A DNA stretch of 64,000 bases from Roseovarius pacificus (GCF_900142665.1 NZ_FRBR01000011.1:91679-155678); one strand, 5' to 3'; positions 34,979-44,502 are shown, numbered from the stretch's first letter. Translations and numbers: made by a program. The notes: generated from the letters alone by a model not told the origin.

Positions 34979-35194
34979 ATGAAGCGCCCCGACATAGACG
35001 ATCCCGATCTGCCGTTGACCGAGCTTTTCCGTTATTGGCCACGCGCGTCGTTGCCATTCCTCGATCATGGAATGCTGTGTCCGGGATGCCCCATCGCACC
35101 GTTCCATACGGTGATCGATGCCTGCGAAGAATACAACCTGGACGAGGCAGCGTTTCGCGCTGAACTTCGCCGCGCTGCCTTGGAGACGCATTGA
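34979..35194 (+). CDS. DUF1858-domain small protein
   Basis: A 71-residue protein; the ATG at 34979 follows AGGAGAG. It has the short helical DUF1858 pattern (LTELFRYWPRASLPFLDHGMLCPGCPIAPFHTVIDACEEY) with a CPGC pair that could bind metal or undergo redox chemistry. DUF1858 proteins often sit near anaerobic or nitrogen-oxide genes. Here it shares the palindromic NnrR-type box with hemN and converges on the Crp/Fnr regulator gene 10 bases away. Function is unknown. Confidence 0.75.
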   Translation: MKRPDIDDPDLPLTELFRYWPRASLPFLDHGMLCPGCPIAPFHTVIDACEEYNLDEAAFRAELRRAALETH

Positions 35195-35204
35195 CGATCC
35201 GGAC

Positions 35205-35900
35205 CTAGCTATTGCTTTGGCTGAGCACCACAAGCCGGTGGGGGTCCGTCACGACGACGTGTTTCCGGGTCGATTTCACGATCCCTTGCTTTTGCCAGCC
35301 CGACAGCAGGCGACTGACCGTGTGCAGTGTCGTTCCGGTCATGTCAGCGATGTTCTCGCGTGTGATAGGGAACGCGATCTCGATACCGTCTTCGGTCTTG
35401 CGCCCGCTCTGGTTCGCCATACGCAGAACCGTGGCGGCCACGCGCTGCTCGACCGCCTTGGTGGCCATTTCGGTGAGCGAGGCCTGAATTTCGCCGAGCC
35501 GGAGACCGACGGTCTTGTAGCTTTCGGCGGCAAAGCTCGGATAGCTGTCGATGAACGGGCCCCACAGTCTCATGGGCCAGCTCAGGACGATCGACTCGGC
35601 GGCGGCAATCGCCGTGGCCGGATAGGTCTCGCGCTGAAGCGCCCGTGCGATGCCGAAAAGCTGACCGGGCGAGATGTGCAGAACGATCACCTGTTCGCCG
35701 GTTTCCGTGGCGCGCGACACGCGAACGAACCCGTCGAGCAAAAGAAAGAAATGATCCGCGTCGAACCCTTCACGGAAGATCGCCTTGCCTTCGTCGTACC
35801 GGCGCGAGATCGCCTCGTCGAGGATGGCGCGTATCTGTGGCCGCTCCAATTGGCTGAAGGGCGGCAATCCGGTCAAAAGGCTTTCGTCGAGCTTTGCCAC
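35205..35900 (-). CDS. nnrR: Crp/Fnr-family regulator, NnrR-like
   Basis: A 231-residue regulator starting at the GTG at 35898-35900. A cyclic-nucleotide-binding-like barrel occupies residues 15-125 (EGFDADHFFLLLDGFVRVSRATETGEQ), then a dimer helix, then a Crp helix-turn-helix (TRENIADMTGTTLHTVSRLLSGWQKQGIV). The cysteine cluster of oxygen-sensing FNR is absent, which fits NnrR/DNR, the nitric-oxide-responsive branch. It is surrounded by nirK, nnrS, pseudoazurin and hemN, with matching boxes in their promoters, one of them just upstream of its own start. The subgroup (NnrR versus DnrD) is inferred. Confidence 0.8.
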   Translation of the reverse strand: MAKLDESLLTGLPPFSQLERPQIRAILDEAISRRYDEGKAIFREGFDADHFFLLLDGFVRVSRATETGEQVIVLHISPGQLFGIARALQRETYPATAIAAAESIVLSWPMRLWGPFIDSYPSFAAESYKTVGLRLGEIQASLTEMATKAVEQRVAATVLRMANQSGRKTEDGIEIAFPITRENIADMTGTTLHTVSRLLSGWQKQGIVKSTRKHVVVTDPHRLVVLSQSNS

Positions 35901-35915
35901 GAAACGATCCGAAGT

Positions 35916-35942
35916 TTGTCAAAGGGCAACGTTCATGAACGT
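35916..35942. promoter_or_regulatory. NnrR/FNR-like box and adjacent palindrome
   Basis: TTGTCAAAGGGCAA (35916-35929) keeps the TTG-N8-CAA frame of Crp/Fnr sites with three deviations from TTGCG-N4-CGCAA. ACGTTCATGAACGT (35929-35942), a perfect palindrome, abuts it. They lie between the divergent regulator gene (start 35900) and pseudoazurin (start 36001). Confidence 0.5.
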
Positions 35943-36000
35943 CAGGCATCGCATATCGGGACCGTCAATGACAACCGGATTAACAGGAAAGGAAAATCCG

Positions 36001-36429
36001 ATGTTCAAATATGCGATGGCAACCGCTGCGCTGGCCCTGATGGCGACAACCGCCGCTGCCGAGACATTCGAGGTCGAACTGCTCAACCGCGGTGAAGCCG
36101 GGGTGATGGTATTCCAGCCCGACTTTATCGAGGCGCAGCCCGGCGACACGATCCGCTTCGTGCCGACCGACAAAGGCCATAATGTCGAGTCCATCGGCGG
36201 CATGCTTCCCGACGGGGTCGAGGCTTTCAAATCCGACTACAACACCGAGTTCGAACTGCAGGTGGATGCCGAAGGCGTATACGGTGTGAAATGCACCCCG
36301 CATTACGGGATGGGCATGGTGGCCCTGATCCAGGTCGGAGAGGCCGGCAACCTGGCCGACGCCAAGGACCAGAAACAGCCCGGCAAAGCCGCCAAGCATT
36401 TCGACGCACTGTTCGCACAGGTCAAGTAG
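36001..36429 (+). CDS. Pseudoazurin (blue copper electron carrier)
   Basis: A 142-residue periplasmic cupredoxin. The signal peptide ends at TAAA near residue 20, followed by ETFEVELLNRGEAGVMVFQP, the typical mature start. Copper ligands are visible: His in GHNVES (about residue 60), then Cys, His and Met in GVKCTPHYGMGM. Pseudoazurin carries electrons from the bc1 complex to copper nitrite reductase, whose gene nirK lies downstream. AAAGGAAA precedes the ATG at 36001. A GC-rich hairpin after the stop separates it from nnrS. Confidence 0.93.
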   Translation: MFKYAMATAALALMATTAAAETFEVELLNRGEAGVMVFQPDFIEAQPGDTIRFVPTDKGHNVESIGGMLPDGVEAFKSDYNTEFELQVDAEGVYGVKCTPHYGMGMVALIQVGEAGNLADAKDQKQPGKAAKHFDALFAQVK

Positions 36430-36440
36430 ACCGTTTCACA

Positions 36441-36467
36441 GGGCGGCGCCCGGAGGTGGCGCCGCCC
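36441..36467 (+). terminator. GC-rich hairpin after pseudoazurin
   Basis: GGGCGGCGCC (36441-36450) pairs perfectly with GGCGCCGCCC (36458-36467), followed by TTCTTCC. It is probably a terminator or partial attenuator that keeps pseudoazurin transcript levels above nnrS. Confidence 0.65.
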
Positions 36468-36498
36468 TTCTTCCATCTGCCTTCCGAAGGAGACCGTG

Positions 36499-37698
36499 AT
36501 GACCCGTTCCGCGTATGATGGCCCGGCGCTGTTCTCGTATGGCTTCCGTCCATTCTTTCTTGTCGCGACGGCCTATGCCCTCGGTGTCGTGCCGGTCTGG
36601 CTGTTGATCTGGCGCGGCTCGATCCCACTGAACGGACATCTTGCGCCGGTTTCCTGGCACGTACATGAGATGCTGTTCGGTTACGGTGCCGCCGTGGTCG
36701 CGGGATTTCTCTTTACCGCCGTGCCAAACTGGACGGGCCGTATGCCGACCCGTGGCTGGCCCTTGATGACACTTCTGGCGCTCTGGATCTTTGGCCGGTT
36801 GGCCTGTGCGGGTGTCCTGGGCCTGCCGCCGACCGCCGTCATGGGGGTCGATGTCGCCTTTCTGGCAGCCGTGGCGGCGATGGTTACGAGGGAAATCGTG
36901 GCTGGCCGCAACTGGCGGAATCTCAAGGTTCTTGTCCCCGTGACGCTGCTCATGGGCGCAAACGCGATGCATCACGTCGAGGCGATGCAATATGGCACAG
37001 CCCCTTACGCGGAACGTGCAGGGATCGCCACGCTGGTCTTTCTGATTACCCTGATCGGCGGGCGGATCACCCCGAGCTTTACGCGCAACTGGCTGGCTAG
37101 GACGGGATCACCGGGACGGCCTGCGCCCTTCGGTATATTCGATGCCGTCTCGTTGATCGTGGGGGCGGGCGCTCTGGTACTTTGGACAATCACGCCTCAG
37201 ACTCAGGTCACGGGCATTGCGCTGGCCGTTGCGGCAGGGCTGCACCTCCTGCGCCTGCTGCGCTGGTTGGGTATTTTCACGCTCGGATCGCCGCTGCTGA
37301 CCATGCTCCACATCTCCTATGCCTTCATCCCGCTTGGTCTTGCCGCCGCATCGCTGGCCGCTTTCGGGCTCGCGGAACAGGCGACACCGTCGCACCTGCT
37401 GGGGATCGGGGCGATCGGAGGCATGACACTTGCCGTGATGATGCGGGCGACGCTCGGCCACACGGGGCGCGAACTGGTCTCGGGCCCAATCCTGAATCTC
37501 GCCTTCGTGGCGATTGCCGGCGCGGCGCTGGCCCGGATCGCCGGGTCGTCCGATGTCTTTCCCGGCATCGACGGCATCCACCTTGCCGCCGCGCTGTGGA
37601 CCCTGGGCTTTGGCATGGCGCTGCGACGGCTTCTGCCGTGGCTCGTTCAGCCACGGGTCCAGCCGCGCCGCCCCTCGCGTGCCCCCGGCCGCGCATGA
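36499..37698 (+). CDS. nnrS: NnrS-family haem/copper membrane protein
   Basis: A 399-residue protein with about 12 membrane segments. It starts FSYGFRPFFLVATAYAL and contains WHVHEMLFGYGAAVVAGFLFTAVPNWTG, the NnrS signature with clustered histidines. The ATG at 36499 follows GAAGGAG; a GTG one codon earlier is too close to it. NnrS is found with denitrification genes and helps protect against nitric oxide stress, though its biochemical activity is not settled. It lies between pseudoazurin and nirK on the same strand. Confidence 0.92.
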   Translation: MTRSAYDGPALFSYGFRPFFLVATAYALGVVPVWLLIWRGSIPLNGHLAPVSWHVHEMLFGYGAAVVAGFLFTAVPNWTGRMPTRGWPLMTLLALWIFGRLACAGVLGLPPTAVMGVDVAFLAAVAAMVTREIVAGRNWRNLKVLVPVTLLMGANAMHHVEAMQYGTAPYAERAGIATLVFLITLIGGRITPSFTRNWLARTGSPGRPAPFGIFDAVSLIVGAGALVLWTITPQTQVTGIALAVAAGLHLLRLLRWLGIFTLGSPLLTMLHISYAFIPLGLAAASLAAFGLAEQATPSHLLGIGAIGGMTLAVMMRATLGHTGRELVSGPILNLAFVAIAGAALARIAGSSDVFPGIDGIHLAAALWTLGFGMALRRLLPWLVQPRVQPRRPSRAPGRA

Positions 37699-37756
37699 CG
37701 CTGCTTGCGGGGTTGGCGAAACATCGTCGGCCCCGGCACGAAAACCGGATCGAAGA

Positions 37757-37770
37757 TTGCTGATCCGCAA
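37757..37770. promoter_or_regulatory. NnrR-type box ahead of nirK
   Basis: TTGCTGATCCGCAA deviates by one base from TTGCG-N4-CGCAA. It sits 66 bases before the nirK start codon in the 138-base gap after nnrS, a suitable distance for activation. Confidence 0.68.
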
Positions 37771-37836
37771 AGAAGGCCAGCCGCCTTTTCGTTAGTCTTC
37801 CCACAAGAACATCGGAGAACGAAAAGGAGTGTCCTG

Positions 37837-38955
37837 ATGCTTACCCGAAGAGCCGCTCTGCTTGGTGTCGCTGGCGCAGCCGCCTCACCGCTTCTGGCCC
37901 GCGCAACCCGCGCCGAAGAGGCGATGACGCCTCTCGCCGTTCCTCTCGACCTGTCCAACCTCAAGCGCATCAGGCGCGAGTTGGTGCGCCCGCCCTTTGC
38001 GCACGCGCACGAACAGGTGGCACCCGAAGAGCCGCGGATTGTCGAATTCACCATGACGATTGTCGAACAGGAAATGCAGATCGACAATGACGCCTACGTT
38101 CAGGCCATGACCTTCGACGGCTCCATGCCGGGCCCTCTCATGGTGGTGCATGAAGGCGACTATGTGGAACTGACACTGATCAACCCTGCGAGCAACATGA
38201 TGCCGCACAACATTGATTTCCATTCGGCCACGGGAGCCATGGGCGGTGGCGCGCTGACCCATGTCGCGCCGGGCGAAATGACTGTTCTGCGGTGGAAAGC
38301 GACACGCCCCGGAACCTTCGTTTATCACTGTGCGCCGGGCGGCCCGATGATCCCCTGGCATGTGGTCTCGGGCATGAATGGCGCCGTCATGGTGCTGCCG
38401 CGCAACGGGCTGAGGGACCATAATGGTAGGAGAGTGTCCTATGATCGCGTCTACTACATCGGAGAACAGGATTTCTACATTCCGCGCGATGATAACGGCG
38501 ATTACAAGCGATTTGCCGATCTCGGGGAAAGCTACCCTGAAACCGAAACGCTGATGAACGGCTTGATCCCGACGCATGTTGTCTTCAACGGCGCGGTCGG
38601 CGCACTGACCGACGAGAAGGCGTTGACCGCCAAGGTGGGCGAGAAGGTTCTTTTCATTCACAGTCAGGCCAACCGCGACTCGCGCCCGCATCTGATAGGC
38701 GGACATGGCGACCTCGTCTGGGAAGAGGGCAAGTTCAACAATGCCCCCTTGCGCGATCTCGAAACATGGTTCGTGCGTGGAGGATCGGCGGCGGCGGCAA
38801 TCTATGAGTTCCTGCAACCCGGTATCTACGCCTACGTGAACCACAACCTGATCGAGGCGGTAAATCTTGGCGCGACGGCGTATATCTCGGTCGAGGGCGA
38901 ATGGAACAACGATCTGATGGAACAAGTCGTCGCTCCGACTGCGATCACGTCCTGA
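37837..38955 (+). CDS. nirK: Copper-containing nitrite reductase
   Basis: A 372-residue periplasmic enzyme reducing nitrite to nitric oxide. The twin-arginine signal ([16 protein letters not shown]) begins at the ATG at 37837, after AAGGAG. Two cupredoxin domains follow. Copper ligands are clear: [17 protein letters not shown] (type 1 and type 2 histidines) and [20 protein letters not shown] (His, Cys, His, Met). The second-domain [11 protein letters not shown] supplies the remaining type 2 histidine. Length and motifs match class I NirK. It works with the pseudoazurin encoded upstream, but no nitric oxide reductase is in the window. Confidence 0.96.
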   Translation: MLTRRAALLGVAGAAASPLLARATRAEEAMTPLAVPLDLSNLKRIRRELVRPPFAHAHEQVAPEEPRIVEFTMTIVEQEMQIDNDAYVQAMTFDGSMPGPLMVVHEGDYVELTLINPASNMMPHNIDFHSATGAMGGGALTHVAPGEMTVLRWKATRPGTFVYHCAPGGPMIPWHVVSGMNGAVMVLPRNGLRDHNGRRVSYDRVYYIGEQDFYIPRDDNGDYKRFADLGESYPETETLMNGLIPTHVVFNGAVGALTDEKALTAKVGEKVLFIHSQANRDSRPHLIGGHGDLVWEEGKFNNAPLRDLETWFVRGGSAAAAIYEFLQPGIYAYVNHNLIEAVNLGATAYISVEGEWNNDLMEQVVAPTAITS

Positions 38956-38979
38956 ACGGGGACGCTACCACTCACGACA

Positions 38980-39013
38980 GAACAGGGCGGTCGCCAAAGT
39001 GGCCGCCCTGTTC
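38980..39013 (+). terminator. Hairpin after nirK
   Basis: GAACAGGGCGG (38980-38990) and CCGCCCTGTTC (39003-39013) form a perfect 11-bp stem 24 bases after the nirK stop. The following bases are not T-rich, so it may act as a processed 3' end rather than a classical intrinsic terminator. Confidence 0.6.
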
Positions 39014-39032
39014 CAATTCCCCTACTCGATAC

Positions 39033-39055
39033 ATTGGTAATAAGTTTTAACCAAT
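39033..39055. promoter_or_regulatory. ATTGGT/ACCAAT inverted repeat
   Basis: ATTGGT (39033-39038) and ACCAAT (39050-39055) lie about 95 bases before glcB. The half-sites resemble those of GlcC/PdhR-type GntR regulators, but the 11-base spacer is wider than their usual three. Confidence 0.35.
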
Positions 39056-39100
39056 TTTGTTGCCGATCGGAAACTCTGGGGTTAGATATCGGGGAAATCA

Positions 39101-39116
39101 GCATACAAATGTATGC
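39101..39116. promoter_or_regulatory. Perfect palindrome 30 bases before glcB
   Basis: GCATACAAATGTATGC is an exact 16-base palindrome of the kind bound by GntR-family dimers (CATACA-N2-TGTATG). Its position just ahead of the glcB ribosome-binding site fits a repressor operator. No candidate regulator gene is adjacent. Confidence 0.5.
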
Positions 39117-39146
39117 CTGACCAGACCAGCAATGGAGGACTCCGAC

Positions 39147-41294
39147 ATGGCGCAACGCATCGAAAAGCACAGCCTTCAGGTGGCCGGGCCACTGGCCCGC
39201 TTTATAGATGAGCAAGCGCTGCCGGGCACGGATGTGTCGGCTGATGATTTCTGGTCGGGCTTTGCCGCGCTCGTCGAGGAAATGGCTCCGAAGAACAAGG
39301 CCTTCCTTGAGCGGCGTCAGGAATTGCAGGATCAAATCGACGATTGGCACATCCGCCACCGCAATCAGGCGCATGACCACGAGGCCTATAAACAGTTCCT
39401 CAGCGATATCGGCTATCTGGTCGGGGAAGGCCCGGATTTCGAGATCGGGACATCGAATGTGGACCCCGAGATCGCGCTTGTGCCGGGGCCGCAACTCGTG
39501 GTGCCGATCACCAATGCGCGATATGCGCTCAATGCCGCGAACGCCCGCTGGGGAAGCCTGTATGACTGCCTTTACGGCACCGACGCGATGGGCACGACCC
39601 CGCCCAGGGGCGGCTATGACCGGGGCCGGGGCGCGCGCGTGGTGGCCCGCGCGCGGGTGTTCCTGGACGAGGCCTTCCCTCTGGAGGGGACCAGCCATGC
39701 CGATGTGCGCCGCTACTACGTCCAGGGCGGGGTGCTTCTGGTAGACGATTGCCCCTTGGCCGAGCCTGAAAAATTCGTGGGCTATCGCGGGAACCCCAAG
39801 GCCCCCGATGCCATCCTGCTGCGCAACCACGGCCTGCATGTCGAACTGATCTTCGACCGCGCGCATTTCATCGGCTGCCGCGATCAGGCACTTCTGGCCG
39901 ATGTGCAGATCGAAAGCGCCGTCTCGGCCATCATGGACTGCGAGGATTCCGTCGCCTGTGTCGATGCCGAGGACAAGGTTCAGGCCTATGCCAACTGGCT
40001 GGGCCTGATGCAGGGCAATCTTGAGGCGACGCTCGACAAGGGCGGCAAGACAGTTACCCGCCGCCTGAACGGGGACCGTCACTATACCGCGCCCGATGGC
40101 AGCGATCTGACCCTCAAGGGCCGGGCATTGATGTGGGTGCGCAATGTGGGCCACCTGATGACCAACCCCGCCATTCTGGACGCGCAGGGCAATGAAATTC
40201 CCGAGGGTCTGATGGATGCCGCGATCACCACGCTGATCGGCATGCACGACCTCAGGCGCGACAGCGGCAATTCGGTGCATGGCTCGATTTATATCGTGAA
40301 GCCCAAGATGCACGGCCCCGAGGAAGTGGCTTTTACCGACGAGATTTTCACGCGGGTGGAAGAGTTCCTCGGCCTGCCGCAATACACCGTGAAGATCGGC
40401 GTGATGGACGAAGAGCGCCGCACATCCGTCAACCTCAAGGAATGCATCCGCGCCGCCAGGCATCGCGCGGCCTTCATCAACACCGGCTTCCTCGACCGGA
40501 CGGGCGACGAGATCCACACCAGCATGGAAGCCGGCCCGTTCAGCCGCAAGGATTTCATCAAGCGCAAGGCATGGATCAGCGGTTATGAAAATCAGAATGT
40601 CGATATCGGCCTGGAATGCGGGCTTTCGGGCAAGGCGCAGATCGGTAAGGGCATGTGGGCCATGCCCGACATGATGGCCGCCATGCTGGAGCAAAAGATC
40701 GAACACCCGAAATCCGGCGCCAACTGCGCCTGGGTCCCCTCGCCCACGGCGGCCACGCTGCATGCGCTGCATTATCACAAGGTCGATGTCTTTGCCGTTC
40801 AGGACAGGCTCAGGGCCGGTGGGCGGCGCGCCTTTGTCGACACGCTTCTCGATATTCCCACGGCCAGTTACCGGAAATGGTCGAAAGAGCAGATCGTGAA
40901 AGAAGTCGAGAACAACGCCCAGGGCATCCTTGGCTATGTCGTGCGCTGGATCGATCAGGGGGTCGGCTGCTCGAAGGTGCCCGACATCAACGATGTGGGC
41001 CTGATGGAAGATCGCGCAACCTGCCGCATCAGTTCTCAGCATATCGCCAACTGGCTGCACCACGGCGTGATCAGCGACAATGAGGTCATGGCCGCAATGC
41101 AGAAGATGGCGCAAGTGGTGGATCGGCAGAACGCCGGCGATCCCGGCTATCGGCCCATGGCGCCCGGATTTGACGGTATCGCCTTCCAGGCGGCCTGCGA
41201 TCTGGTCTTCAAGGGCCGCGAGCAGCCTTCGGGCTATACCGAGCCCGTGTTGCACCGCCGCCGTCTGGAACTCAAAGCCGCGCAGGCGTCATAA
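39147..41294 (+). CDS. glcB: Malate synthase G
   Basis: A 715-residue enzyme condensing glyoxylate and acetyl-CoA to malate. The length and segments such as [35 protein letters not shown], and [42 protein letters not shown] are characteristic of the G isoform. The ATG at 39147 follows GGAGG. It supports growth on two-carbon compounds or glycolate. A palindromic operator precedes it, and a GlcG-like gene follows by 22 bases, but glcDEF are not present. Confidence 0.96.
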   Translation: MAQRIEKHSLQVAGPLARFIDEQALPGTDVSADDFWSGFAALVEEMAPKNKAFLERRQELQDQIDDWHIRHRNQAHDHEAYKQFLSDIGYLVGEGPDFEIGTSNVDPEIALVPGPQLVVPITNARYALNAANARWGSLYDCLYGTDAMGTTPPRGGYDRGRGARVVARARVFLDEAFPLEGTSHADVRRYYVQGGVLLVDDCPLAEPEKFVGYRGNPKAPDAILLRNHGLHVELIFDRAHFIGCRDQALLADVQIESAVSAIMDCEDSVACVDAEDKVQAYANWLGLMQGNLEATLDKGGKTVTRRLNGDRHYTAPDGSDLTLKGRALMWVRNVGHLMTNPAILDAQGNEIPEGLMDAAITTLIGMHDLRRDSGNSVHGSIYIVKPKMHGPEEVAFTDEIFTRVEEFLGLPQYTVKIGVMDEERRTSVNLKECIRAARHRAAFINTGFLDRTGDEIHTSMEAGPFSRKDFIKRKAWISGYENQNVDIGLECGLSGKAQIGKGMWAMPDMMAAMLEQKIEHPKSGANCAWVPSPTAATLHALHYHKVDVFAVQDRLRAGGRRAFVDTLLDIPTASYRKWSKEQIVKEVENNAQGILGYVVRWIDQGVGCSKVPDINDVGLMEDRATCRISSQHIANWLHHGVISDNEVMAAMQKMAQVVDRQNAGDPGYRPMAPGFDGIAFQAACDLVFKGREQPSGYTEPVLHRRRLELKAAQAS

Positions 41295-41316
41295 TTCAAC
41301 CTGACAGGAGCACATA

Positions 41317-41745
41317 ATGGCAGAACTCTCGCTCAATCGCGCCCGCTCGATCATCCGCAAGGCCCTGGCCAAAGGCCGCGAGGAAGGTTTCAAGCCGCTT
41401 TCCGTCGTGGTGCTGGACACTGGCGGCCACGTGAAGGCCTTCGAACGCGAGGACGGTGCCGCTCCGGGCCGCTTCGGCATCGCCCAGGGCAAGGCTTACG
41501 GTGCGATCATGCTGGGCATGGCCGGTCGCGCACAGATGGCCCGCGCCGAACAGCAGGCTTATTTCATGGCCGCCGTGAACGGCGTCTACGGCGGGCAGGT
41601 CGTGCCCGTGCCGGGTGGGGTTCTCGTGCGCGACCAGCGCGGCAACATCATGGGCGCCGTGGGCGTCACTGGAGACACCTCCGACAACGACGTAATCGCC
41701 GCCGTCGCCGGAATCGAGGCCGTGGGTCTGACACCGGAAGAATAG
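41317..41745 (+). CDS. GlcG/HbpS-family haem-degrading-domain protein
   Basis: A 142-residue protein starting LSLNRARSIIRKALAKGREEGFKPLSVVVLDTGGHVKAFERED, the GlcG/HbpS hallmark, with PVPGGVLVRDQRGNIMGAVGVTG toward the end. Family members bind haem or cobalamin-like cofactors or occur with glycolate genes as an uncharacterised subunit. It has no signal peptide. It is probably co-transcribed with glcB, starting 22 bases after it with CAGGAG upstream. Exact function unknown. Confidence 0.85.
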   Translation: MAELSLNRARSIIRKALAKGREEGFKPLSVVVLDTGGHVKAFEREDGAAPGRFGIAQGKAYGAIMLGMAGRAQMARAEQQAYFMAAVNGVYGGQVVPVPGGVLVRDQRGNIMGAVGVTGDTSDNDVIAAVAGIEAVGLTPEE

Positions 41746-41903
41746 GTCGAAACAACACGTTCTTATGTCGATGCTGATCGATGCACCGCGTAGCGCCGCC
41801 CTTGCGTAAGGTAGCGGTCAGTTCATGGGTCGTTAAAAAAGCTGGAACTGGTCCGGCCTTCGTCGCCTGGGGGCCTGAATGTTCCGACACCGCCCTCAAG
41901 CCA

Positions 41904-42602
41904 TCAAGCGGCATGATAGCCACCATCCACCGGAACGATTGCACCATGGACATAACCCGCCTCAGCAGACAACAAGAAGGCAACAACATGGGCGATTTCC
42001 TTTGTTTCCGCCCACCGGCCCAAGGGGATACGCACGTCGATCTTGCTCTTTCGCGAAATATCGCTGCGCGCTCCCTCCGATATGCGTGTTTTCACCCAGC
42101 CGGGCGCCACGGCATTCACCCGCACGCCGCGCGCACCCCAGGAAACCGCCTGTGATCTGGTAAGCGCCGCCACGGCGCCCTTGCTCGCGCCGTATGCCGG
42201 GGCAACCGGATTTCCGAACCAGCTCCACATGGAGGCGATATTGACAACAGCACCGCCCGCGCGCTCAAGCGCCGGCAAGGCCGCACGCCCGACCACCAAT
42301 GCGCCCGTGACATTGACCGACATCACCTTCTCGAACACGTCCGGCGACCATTCCTCATCATATCGGATGATACCTGCGCAAGTCACGAGCCCGTGCAACC
42401 GGTCTATGTCCCCCTAAAGCGCTCCGAGAGCCCCTTCATTCGTGACATCCACCTCGGCGAAATCGGCATTATCGGGGAAATTATCGTCCCGTTCGAGCCC
42501 GATCGCGAGCACGTGCCAGCCACGTTCGGCCAGAAGTGACGTGACCGCCAGTCCGATACCCGTTCCACCACCGGTCACGACCGCCTTCATCGCCCCCATC
42601 AT
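41904..42602 (-). pseudogene. SDR-family dehydrogenase with in-frame amber stop
   Basis: One continuous reading frame of about 232 codons is broken only by a TAG at 42414-42416. Upstream of it: VVTGGGTGIGLAVTSLLAERGW and the cofactor-binding region. Downstream in the same frame: RLHGLVTCAGIIRY, the catalytic YGASKGAVAALTRS, and a normal C-terminus (VDGGYHAA). No frameshift is needed. Its start overlaps the gldA-like gene by four bases, showing the original operon. A nonsense mutation in a gene no longer under selection is the simplest reading; base-call error or amber suppression are alternatives. Confidence 0.8.
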
Positions 42603-43654
42603 AACGCGTGCGTCCGATCAAGGCTGCGCATGGCGGCGACGAGATGCTCTGCATTCAAAGGGCGCATGTAATTCGAGGCATAGGGTGCCCCGAGCGACAC
42701 TTCTGCAATTCTCTGAAAATCCTCATCACTGCTCACGTCCTTGTCAGCGAACGATGTGGGAAGTCCCAGCCGGTCGAAAAACCCGATCAATTCGGCTATC
42801 TCGGCCTCACTCCCCTGCCCTGCCGCAAGCTGCGTCAGCGTCCCGAGCGCAACCATCTCGCCGTGCAGAAGGCCCGAGAGCTGCGGCATCACCGAAAACC
42901 CGCGCACCATGGAATGCGCGACCGAAAGCCCGCCGCTTTCAAAAGCCAGGCCACTAAGCAGGATCGTTGCCTCGACCACGCGTTCGAAAGCCGCATTCGG
43001 GGTTGTCGATTTCATCGCGGCTTCGGCATCCGCGATCAGAATGTCCCGTGCGCGTTCGACAATCGCCTTGGTCAACTCCGTCGGTGTGCCCCCAAAGAAA
43101 TTGGTGCCGCCACCTTCGAGCGCTCCGGCCAATTCATAGGGCTTTGACATGGCATCCCCAATGCCAGCCGCGAGGAAGCGCCTTGGGGCTCCGGCGATAA
43201 TCTCGGTATCGACCAGCACCATGGCTGGGTTGGTCTTCATGTGACGCACACCTTCGACTGCGTGATCGGGTGTGTAGACGACGGCAATATGACTCGTCGG
43301 GCTGTCATTCGATGCAATGGTCGGCACAATGCCCACCGGCAGGTCACACATGATCGCGGCCCCCTTGGCCATGTCGATTGCCTTGCCGCCTCCGATCCCC
43401 AGCACGATGCCGGAATCCCCAATCTCCTCGGCCCTCGCCCGGATTTCGGCATCGGTGCACTCACCGCCAAAAGCGAGAAGACGCGCCTCCGGCAACTGCT
43501 TTGAAATCCGCTCTCCAAGCAAATCGAACGCGACCGGGTCAACGATCACCGCTGCGGGACCTCTGCTTACGAACGCAACCTCTTCAGCCAACCGGTCAAT
43601 CGCGCCGGGGCCCTGCACATATCTCTGGGGAGCACCCAGTATTCGCATAGTCAT
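42599..43654 (-). CDS. Glycerol-dehydrogenase-like iron/zinc alcohol dehydrogenase
   Basis: A 351-residue, apparently intact enzyme of the GldA branch. NAD-binding GIGGGKAIDMAKG is near residue 88-100, and PTIASNDSPTS follows. Probable metal ligands are Asp in GIGDAMSKPYE, His in VAHSMVRG, and His in LLHGEMVALG. It would oxidise a polyol or similar alcohol with NAD. It belongs to a locus with broken ABC transporter and SDR genes, so despite its open frame it may be unexpressed, because the operon promoter seems to have been deleted upstream. The 12-base spacing to the permease pseudogene suggests former co-transcription. Confidence 0.83.
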   Translation of the reverse strand: MTMRILGAPQRYVQGPGAIDRLAEEVAFVSRGPAAVIVDPVAFDLLGERISKQLPEARLLAFGGECTDAEIRARAEEIGDSGIVLGIGGGKAIDMAKGAAIMCDLPVGIVPTIASNDSPTSHIAVVYTPDHAVEGVRHMKTNPAMVLVDTEIIAGAPRRFLAAGIGDAMSKPYELAGALEGGGTNFFGGTPTELTKAIVERARDILIADAEAAMKSTTPNAAFERVVEATILLSGLAFESGGLSVAHSMVRGFSVMPQLSGLLHGEMVALGTLTQLAAGQGSEAEIAELIGFFDRLGLPTSFADKDVSSDEDFQRIAEVSLGAPYASNYMRPLNAEHLVAAMRSLDRTHAL

Positions 43655-43659
43655 TGGAA

Positions 43660-44502
43660 TTATCCTTTAACAGCACCCGCGGTCAGACCTTGCACGAAGT
43701 ACCGCGAGAGCAACGTGAACGCGACGAACAACGGCATGGCGATCAGCGTCGAGCCAGCCATGACATCGCCCCAACGCAGATCGAAAGCACCGATCATCGA
43801 GGCGAGTCCCAGCGGTACTGTCTTGTTGGCGTCGTACCCGATCATCACGAGCGCAAAGGTGTAATCCGTCTAGGACAGCAGAAAGGAGAAGATTGCCACG
43901 GTAACGAGCCCCGGCACGGACAACGGAAGCACCACGCGCAAGAAGGCTCCCAACCGGGTGCATCCGTCAACCATCGCTGCCTCTTCCAACTCGAACGGCA
44001 TGGTCTTGAAAAACCCCCACAGGAACCAGACACCCAACGGCATGGTGATCGTGAGGTGCGAGATAACCAGCGACATCAGAGTATCGTTGAGGCCTATGGC
44101 CGCGAACATCGCATAGAGCGGAATTGCCATCAGCAACGGGGCAAACATATAAGCGTATAGCATTCCCGCGATGATCATCTGCTTGCCCCGGATGCGCTGC
44201 CGGGTCACCCCGTAGGCAATCATGATCGACAGGACCATCGTCAGGGCGACAGTACTTAATGCGACAATAAGGCTATTGAGAAACTGTCGCGGATAGTCGG
44301 TTTGTGCGAGCAGGCTGTAGTAATACTCCAGCGTCAGGGTGCGCGGAACGAGCGTTGGATTTAGAAGCATCTCCTGCGTCGGCCGCAGCGACGAAACCAC
44401 CATCCAGTAGATTGGGAAAGCGCTGTACACTGTCAGGATCAGCACGCCGGCATAGAGCGCCACGCGCTTGACCAGGCGCTGTTGCGCAAATGGTCGCTTC
44501 AT
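43660..44502 (-). pseudogene. ABC sugar transporter permease (MalG-like) with in-frame amber stop
   Basis: A 280-codon MalG/UgpE-type permease frame broken by one TAG at 43870-43872. Before it: six-segment membrane pattern and the ATPase-contact EAA loop (EEAAMVDGCTRLGAFLRVVLP). After it, in the same frame: TDYTFALVMIGYDANKTVPLGL and the last membrane segment. Homologues normally have tryptophan here (LLSW-DY/DF), so a single TGG-to-TAG change explains the stop. Truncation would remove the final third of the membrane core, so function is probably lost. It overlaps the second permease gene by four bases. Confidence 0.82.

Noticed and set aside
35118..36095. 325-residue plus-strand frame over nnrR
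   Set aside because: It is antisense to a well-supported Crp/Fnr gene and runs across the pseudoazurin promoter.
41904..43872. Genetic-code change or systematic amber recoding
   Set aside because: The adjacent truncations show the locus is decaying, so ordinary nonsense mutation is simpler; kept only as an alternative.
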